Origin: JALEFZ01 sp964564415
GTDB lineage: Bacteria; Bacteroidota; Bacteroidia; J057
Direction of reading: 5' to 3'
DNA length: 64,000 nucleotides
Assembly (NCBI GenBank): GCA_964564415.1
Contig: CAZMAV010000008.1
Location: 62,001-126,000, forward strand
A model generated the notes under the pieces. It was not told the origin of the DNA. It ran no database searches and saw only the letters and a list, made by a program, of their open reading frames with translations. Shown here one piece after another: positions 59,320 through 64,000 of the stretch. A program made the position numbers and the translations under genes. Positions within the stretch are counted from its first letter, which is position 1; every line of letters starts with the position of its first letter.

Positions 59320-59533
59320 ATAGGGTGCCGCCTCAAAACGACACCCCAAAGTAACCATCATATAAGTGGACCTAAGGTCCATTCTATGAAAAAAGAACGT
59401 TTGACAAGTCAGGAAACGGAAGGAATAAAGGCCTTGCAAATCTCCTAACAGGATTGTGTTGGGTTAAGATGGTTAATGAGGAGTGTTAGGTTTGGCATTA
59501 GGGTAATTACCTGTTCAAACGTGAAAAAACAAT

Positions 59534-60313
59534 TTAAGGTTCGAAGATTCCAAACATCGCTGAACCGCTGCCAGACATGGCTGCATAGATGGCTCCTTTT
59601 TTATACACCTCTGCTTTAATTTCCCCTAATTCCGGGTACATCCGGAATACCGGAACCTCGAGATCATTGTGCAAATGATCTTTCCACTGATAAACAGGGC
59701 TCCTCAGCACCTCTTTTAAGTCGCGGTTCGGATCAAACTCTTTGTAATCGAGAGATTTATACGCTGACAAGGTAGAGGAATGGAGGTTTTGAGGAAAAAG
59801 CCGAATCTGATAGGGAAAGTCTAGTTCAAACTCTTCCAGCTCAGCGCCAATACCTGTGGCTAGCATAGGCTTTTCATAGAGAAAAAATGGCACATCCGCT
59901 CCTAAAGCCCCTGCAAGTTGGGCGAGTTTTTCCATAGATAGTCCCAAGCCAAACAAATCATTGAGGCCTTTGAGGGTGAAGGCCGCATCAGAGGAACCCC
60001 CTCCGAGACCAGCACCAGCAGGTATACACTTTTTTAGCGATATTTTTACTCCGGGAAGGGTACCACAGCTTTTTTCAAGTGCCCTGTAAGCCCTCACGCA
60101 TAGGTTTTCCTCATGAGTAGAATCCAGTTTTATACCCTCGATTTGGATGTGACAGCCTCCATCCTCTTCCTTGGTGAGAATAAGTTCATCCTTGAGCTGG
60201 AATATGGGATAGAGTAGGGTTTCAAGAAGGTGATAGCCGTTAGGAAGCTTACCTTTGATAAAGAGGCCAAGGTTTATTTTGGCATGGGGAAAAAATCGCA
60301 GAGATGCAGGCAT
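59534..60313 (-). CDS. ispE: 4-diphosphocytidyl-2-C-methyl-D-erythritol kinase
   Basis: IspE is the GHMP kinase of the non-mevalonate isoprenoid route. The 259 residues have HAKINLGLFIKGKLPNGYHLLETLLYPI (motif 1 with the substrate Lys), the ATP loop IPAGAGLGGGSSDAAFTLKGLN and the closing AAMSGSGSAMFGIF. Its Asp in ALGADVPFFL is the catalytic base. A TACCTTTG box lies 20 bp upstream of the ATG. The upstream DUF4834 gene is on the same strand and ends 28 bp before it. Confidence 0.95.
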   Translation of the reverse strand: MPASLRFFPHAKINLGLFIKGKLPNGYHLLETLLYPIFQLKDELILTKEEDGGCHIQIEGIKLDSTHEENLCVRAYRALEKSCGTLPGVKISLKKCIPAGAGLGGGSSDAAFTLKGLNDLFGLGLSMEKLAQLAGALGADVPFFLYEKPMLATGIGAELEEFELDFPYQIRLFPQNLHSSTLSAYKSLDYKEFDPNRDLKEVLRSPVYQWKDHLHNDLEVPVFRMYPELGEIKAEVYKKGAIYAAMSGSGSAMFGIFEP

Positions 60314-60332
60314 GGGCTTAGGATTGACCCTG

Positions 60333-60340
60333 CAAAGGTA
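60333..60340 (-). promoter_or_regulatory. -7 promoter box of ispE (TACCTTTG)
   Basis: TACCTTTGC on the minus strand, 20 bp before the ispE ATG, matches the Bacteroidota -7 consensus. It abuts the DUF4834 stop codon, so ispE may have its own promoter. Confidence 0.5.
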
Positions 60341-60628
60341 CTATTTCAATTCTTCAAACTCTATATCCTCGGCGATTTCGTCCTCATTGATTTTCTTTTC
60401 CTGATGGCTCTTAGGGGCAGATACTTTCACATCCCTGTCAACGTAGATGTGCTGGCGGTTTTCTTCATCGGCGTATTGCTTGGCATAGGCCTGACTCTGG
60501 GCTTCGGATTGCTTTGCCAGGCGCTTGACCAGCTGCTTCATTCCAAAACTGAGGATCTGCCTCCCAAAAAGACGGAAAGTAATATTTATCGCGAGGATTA
60601 TTCCTATGATCCAAAGAAGGGTAGTCAT
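60341..60628 (-). CDS. DUF4834 family membrane protein
   Basis: A 95-residue protein with one N-terminal membrane helix (MTTLLWIIGIILAINITFRLFG), then a basic stretch and an acidic tail (KINEDEIAEDIEFEELK). The length and sequence, including VKRLAKQSEAQ and the DEDEIAE-like end, match DUF4834, a family restricted to Bacteroidota with no known function. It lies upstream of ispE on the same strand. Confidence 0.82.
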   Translation of the reverse strand: MTTLLWIIGIILAINITFRLFGRQILSFGMKQLVKRLAKQSEAQSQAYAKQYADEENRQHIYVDRDVKVSAPKSHQEKKINEDEIAEDIEFEELK

Positions 60629-60766
60629 ACAACTTATTCTAATTACTGAGGGCCTTGACCATTCCTGTAGACATTATATTGCTAAGAGCCACTCACTTTA
60701 ACAAATGTAGTCCTTTCTAAATGTTACGAATAATGACGGAAACGGGTATAGGCTTATTGTAACTTC

Positions 60767-61906
60767 TTAGGAAACCGATGACAGAGCACCTGTAATTTCC
60801 TGGTAAAACTGTTCGTACTGGGGGACAATTTGCTCTAAGGCGAATCCCTGGGCATGGCGGTGAGCATTCTCCGAAAACTCCTCCCATCTGTCCTGGTTCT
60901 CGAGGATACAAATCGCTTTTTCCGCCATGTGGTCTACATCTCCCACAGGACTGGTAAATCCGGTTACTCCATCGATCACCAATTCAGGAAGTCCTCCGGT
61001 GTTTGAGGAAAGGACGGGCACCTTACAGGCCATGGCCTCCAATGCCGCCAGGCCAAAGGACTCACTTTCAGAAGGCAAAAGGAAAAGATCGCCGATCGAA
61101 TAGATCTCCTCAACGGAATTCTGGCTTCCCAGGAAGCTCACGTCTTTACAAAAGCCCTTTTCTCTACAATACTCCTCTGCTTTGGCACGATCGGGACCGT
61201 CTCCTACCATCAATAGTTTGGAGGGAACATGCTGCCGGACCTTCTCGAAGACCTTCATCACGTCCAATACCCGCTTGACCTTTCGGAAATTTGAAGTATG
61301 AATCAAGATGCGCTCATCCTGAGGGGTCACCATCTTACGAAAATGATCCTTATTGCTCCGCTGAAAGCGCTCTGTATCGATAAAATTGTAAATGACCTTG
61401 ATATCATTCTGTACCGTAAAATTCTCGTAGGTAGCCGCTTTAAGGAATTTTGATACTGCTGTCACACCTTCACTTTGATCTACAGAAAAGCTGACCACCG
61501 GTTCATAGGCCTGATTTTTTCCTACCAAGGTAATATCTGTACCGTGTAGGGTAGTCACTACTGGTATTTCGATGTCGTACTCCTTGAGAATTTGTTTGGC
61601 CAAATAGGCGACAGAAGCGTGGGGAATGGCGTAGTGAACGTGAAAAAGGTCAAGGTTGTGGTAGCGGGCTACGTCGACCATGGTGCTGGCCAGGGCTGAC
61701 TCATAGGGGATGAATTCGAAAAGAGGGTAGTCCTTGGTCTGCACCTGATGATAGAAGATATTTTCGGAAAAAAGGGACAACCTTATGGGCCGATTGTAGG
61801 TAATAAAATGAATTTGATGTCCCCGGGCTGCCAGGGCCTTACCTAACTCTGTGGCCACCACACCACTACCACCATAGGTGGGATAGCAAACTACGCCTAT
61901 TTTCAT
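60767..61906 (-). CDS. bshA: N-acetyl-alpha-D-glucosaminyl L-malate synthase (bacillithiol pathway)
   Basis: BshA is the glycosyltransferase that starts bacillithiol synthesis, joining GlcNAc from UDP-GlcNAc to L-malate. The 379 residues begin MKIGVVCYPTYGGSGVVATELGKALAARGHQIHFITY and include FHVHYAIPHASVAYLAKQIL, VVTTLHGTDITLVGKN, VIYNFIDTERF, ILIHTSNFRKVKR and the GT4 donor site LLPSESESFGLAALEAMACKVPVLSSNTGGLPEL. The frame is open to 62032, but the ATG at 61906 gives the family N-terminus, and a TATTTTTG box lies 34 bp upstream of it. Bacillithiol is the low-molecular thiol of many Bacteroidota. The bshB and bshC genes are not in this window. Confidence 0.93.
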   Translation of the reverse strand: MKIGVVCYPTYGGSGVVATELGKALAARGHQIHFITYNRPIRLSLFSENIFYHQVQTKDYPLFEFIPYESALASTMVDVARYHNLDLFHVHYAIPHASVAYLAKQILKEYDIEIPVVTTLHGTDITLVGKNQAYEPVVSFSVDQSEGVTAVSKFLKAATYENFTVQNDIKVIYNFIDTERFQRSNKDHFRKMVTPQDERILIHTSNFRKVKRVLDVMKVFEKVRQHVPSKLLMVGDGPDRAKAEEYCREKGFCKDVSFLGSQNSVEEIYSIGDLFLLPSESESFGLAALEAMACKVPVLSSNTGGLPELVIDGVTGFTSPVGDVDHMAEKAICILENQDRWEEFSENAHRHAQGFALEQIVPQYEQFYQEITGALSSVS

Positions 61907-61939
61907 TTTTTTTAGGTTTGTAAAACAAACAGGGCACGA

Positions 61940-61947
61940 CAAAAATA
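61940..61947 (-). promoter_or_regulatory. Candidate -7 box of bshA (TATTTTTG)
   Basis: TATTTTTG on the minus strand fits TAnnTTTG and lies 34 bp upstream of the chosen ATG. It argues against the longer frame to 62032. Confidence 0.45.
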
Positions 61948-62125
61948 GTTTTTTGTTTAAAAAAGTTATAATGTGATTGAGAAGCTTTGAAATTGAAGAC
62001 TTCACAGAGACATTTTTAGCATTTAATCCCATCTACCATTTCCCACAAGGTCTGTGGACAATCCTGCTTTCTACCTTGATATATAAGGGCTACCTTTAAA
62101 TTTAGCTCAAAAGAAAGGATCAACC

Positions 62126-64000
62126 GTGGCCAGACCCAGAAAAGACGGAAGTCAGACAGCCAAAAAGAAGGAAACACCCTTGATGAAGCAATATTATGCC
62201 ATCAAGGCCCAATATCCCGGAACCGTTCTCTTGTTTCGGGTGGGGGATTTTTATGAAACTTTCGGAAAAGATGCCGTAGAGGTCGCCAAAATACTGGGCA
62301 TCGTCCTTACCCACAGGAACAATGGCTCGGCGGATACTGAGCTGGCAGGTTTTCCTCACCACGCCTTGGATACCTACCTTCCCAAACTGGTGAGGTCAGG
62401 ACGAAGGGTGGCCGTCTGCGATCAACTCGAAGATCCCAAACAGGCCAAAGGAATCGTCAAGCGAGGTGTGACAGAGTTGGTTTCTCCCGGAATCACCCTC
62501 AACGATAAAGTTCTGGAAGCCAACAAGCACAATTATCTGGCATCTGTTTTTTTTCCCAGCCAAAAGGAAGTTGCCCTGTCCCTGATAGAAGTGTCTACTG
62601 GCGATTTTTTCTGTCTGTCAGGCAGCCTGGCAGAAGTGGAAAAAATCATACAGACCCTAGAGCCTTCCGAGGTCATCCTTCCCCGAAAGGATTTCCGAAG
62701 ATTTACCGACATTTTCGGAGAAAAATTTTATCTCTCAAGGCTGGAGGACTGGGTATTTCAAAGCGATTATGCCCGTGAAAAGCTGTTAGAACTCTTTCAG
62801 ACTGCCTCGCTCAAAGGTTTTGGGGTAGAAGAGGAAGAAAACGGAATCATTGCCGCCGGTGCTATCATCCATTACCTGAACGACTCCCATCAGAAAAGCC
62901 TGGGCCATATCAATCGGATCTACCGCTTTGACGACTCGGAGTTTGTTTGGCTGGATTCTTTTACGGTTCGCAACCTCGAACTCCTCCACCCCCTACATCC
63001 CGATGGCAAGTCTTTGGTAGATGTCCTGGATCAAACCCTGACCTCCATGGGGGCTCGCATGCTTCGAAAAGCCATTCTCCTACCTCTCAAGGATATTCAA
63101 CAAGTCCGACAGCGACTCGATATCGCAGAAACCTTTCTTCATCACCCCCATTATTTGGAACAACTGGCAAAGCAGTTTCGATGCATGGGCGACCTTGAAC
63201 GCCTTGCCTCCAAAGTAGCCACCGCCCGTATCACACCTAAGGAAGCTGTTTTGCTGAGAGATTCTTTGGGTAGAATCAGTCCCATTTGTGGTATCCTGAG
63301 AGCCTTTGATTCTGAAGCTCTCAGCCATCAGGCAGGGCAATTTTCTGATCCAAAGCCCAGCCTGGAAATTCTTCAGACCCAATTGCTCGATGAAGTAAGC
63401 CCTTCTATCAGCGATGGAAATGTCATCAGAAACGGGGTTTCTCAAGAACTTGACGAGCTCAGAGAGATCAAGGGCAATTCTAAGAATCTCCTTCTCGCTA
63501 TGCAGAGGAGGGAAATCGAGCGTACCGGAATTTCCTCCCTCAAGGTAGGCTTCAACAAAGTATTTGGGTATTACCTGGAGGTCACCCACGCTCACAAGGA
63601 TAAAGTACCCGAGGAATGGATTCGGAAACAGACCCTGACCAATGCGGAGCGCTACATCACCGAAGAACTCAAGAGCTATGAGGATAAAATTCTCAATGCA
63701 GAAGAAAGAATCCTTGGGCTTGAGTTTGAACTCTATCATCATTTTGTCAAGCAGCTTCAAAATCATCTGCACAGCTTTCAGCACAATGCCCGACTACTTG
63801 CCGAACTAGATATGCTCCTTGGTTTTGCCAGGGTTTCACAGAGTAGAAATTATGCCAAGCCCCAAGTCACTTCGGAAGATGCGATTGATATCCGCGAGGG
63901 TCGGCACCCGGTGATTGAAACCAGCCTGCCGCCGGACGCCCCCTATGTCCCAAATGATATCTACCTCGATAAGGAGGAGCAGCAAATCATCATCATCACC
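62126..64000 (+). CDS. mutS: DNA mismatch repair protein MutS, N-terminal part
   Basis: MutS binds mismatches. 625 codons are present before the right edge cuts the gene, so the ATPase is missing. A GTG start at 62126, preceded by AAAGGA, gives MARPRKDGSQTAKKKETPLMKQYYAIKAQYPGTVLLFRVGDFYETFGKDA. The mismatch-wedge Phe and Glu are in the FRVGDFYETFG segment (FYE). The connector follows, then the lever and clamp (ITPKEAVLLRDSLGRI, YYLEVTHAHKDKVPEEWIRKQTLTNAERYITEELK), and the start of the ATPase domain (REGRHPVIE, NDIYLDKEEQQIIIIT) just ahead of the Walker A loop. It is an orthodox MutS (MutS1) with the N-terminal mismatch domain. Confidence 0.95.
   Translation, partial: MARPRKDGSQTAKKKETPLMKQYYAIKAQYPGTVLLFRVGDFYETFGKDAVEVAKILGIVLTHRNNGSADTELAGFPHHALDTYLPKLVRSGRRVAVCDQLEDPKQAKGIVKRGVTELVSPGITLNDKVLEANKHNYLASVFFPSQKEVALSLIEVSTGDFFCLSGSLAEVEKIIQTLEPSEVILPRKDFRRFTDIFGEKFYLSRLEDWVFQSDYAREKLLELFQTASLKGFGVEEEENGIIAAGAIIHYLNDSHQKSLGHINRIYRFDDSEFVWLDSFTVRNLELLHPLHPDGKSLVDVLDQTLTSMGARMLRKAILLPLKDIQQVRQRLDIAETFLHHPHYLEQLAKQFRCMGDLERLASKVATARITPKEAVLLRDSLGRISPICGILRAFDSEALSHQAGQFSDPKPSLEILQTQLLDEVSPSISDGNVIRNGVSQELDELREIKGNSKNLLLAMQRREIERTGISSLKVGFNKVFGYYLEVTHAHKDKVPEEWIRKQTLTNAERYITEELKSYEDKILNAEERILGLEFELYHHFVKQLQNHLHSFQHNARLLAELDMLLGFARVSQSRNYAKPQVTSEDAIDIREGRHPVIETSLPPDAPYVPNDIYLDKEEQQIIIIT

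Noticed and set aside
1..64000. tRNA and rRNA genes
   Set aside because: I looked for the TpsiC arm pattern and long conserved rRNA tracts in the gaps and found none. The SRP RNA is the only structural RNA that I can support.

Overview
The window looks like chromosomal DNA of a free-living member of the Bacteroidota. The evidence is type IX secretion (T9SS) features (two very large secreted proteins ending in T9SS-type sorting domains and a PorV/PorQ-like protein at the left edge), DUF4834 and head-GIN (DUF2807) proteins, a GH3-family protein, a bacillithiol synthase (bshA), and -7 boxes of the TAnnTTTG type. GC content looks moderate by eye. The order cannot be fixed from the sequence alone. 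A run of exactly 100 Ns at 53543-53642 shows that this is a scaffolded draft.

Layout. 1-6360: a partial PorV/PorQ-like gene, folC, a PiT-like permease, and a pair made of a GCS2-type carboxylate-amine ligase with CBS domains and a succinylglutamate desuccinylase-like enzyme. 6361-15623: exported proteins (a LamG-like T9SS cargo, a metallophosphoesterase-CBM9 fusion, a 1413-residue sugar dehydrogenase/dihaem cytochrome/PA14 protein) and a TetR regulator. 15950-24363: metH, an OlsF-like aminolipid synthase, and gyrB. 24363-29943: a decayed Fic gene, paaG-like, paaY-like and acyl-CoA dehydrogenase genes, and a hybrid histidine kinase. 30299-37203: a histidine phosphatase, a broken DUF4199-like gene, polA, an effector-associated-domain/formylglycine-enzyme-like protein, and a small gene coupled to an HNH nuclease. 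37473-45093: an iron-type alcohol dehydrogenase with an ABM-domain gene, a ROK kinase, ribD, the SRP RNA, hemE with a HAD phosphatase, and a GH3 gene. 45073-53375: a HELGH metallopeptidase-like protein, a prolyl-4-hydroxylase-like oxygenase, a gene split at a T8 tract, a VOC dioxygenase, a DUF2807 protein, thrS and a membrane-anchored hypothetical. 53787-64000: a Sir2 deacylase overlapping hemA, a DEAD-box helicase, a histidine kinase, ispE, DUF4834, bshA and the start of mutS.

Most genes are single or in pairs and are housekeeping or cofactor genes (folate, riboflavin, haem, methionine, isoprenoids, bacillithiol). The most interesting non-coding content is a family of about 114-bp dispersed elements with GTGATWATCAC-type inverted ends and a GCTGTTGGGGTT hairpin core. 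There are four recognisable copies, all intergenic, plus a solo end and one doubtful relic. Other notable signals are a 19-bp palindrome in front of hemA, a 10-bp tandem repeat running into the assembly gap, and three recently broken genes: Fic, DUF4199-like and the T8 locus. I did not find a complete, clearly new multi-gene system. The best candidate for new biology is the EAD-like/FGE-like gene and the HNH pair beside it, with a repeat element between them.
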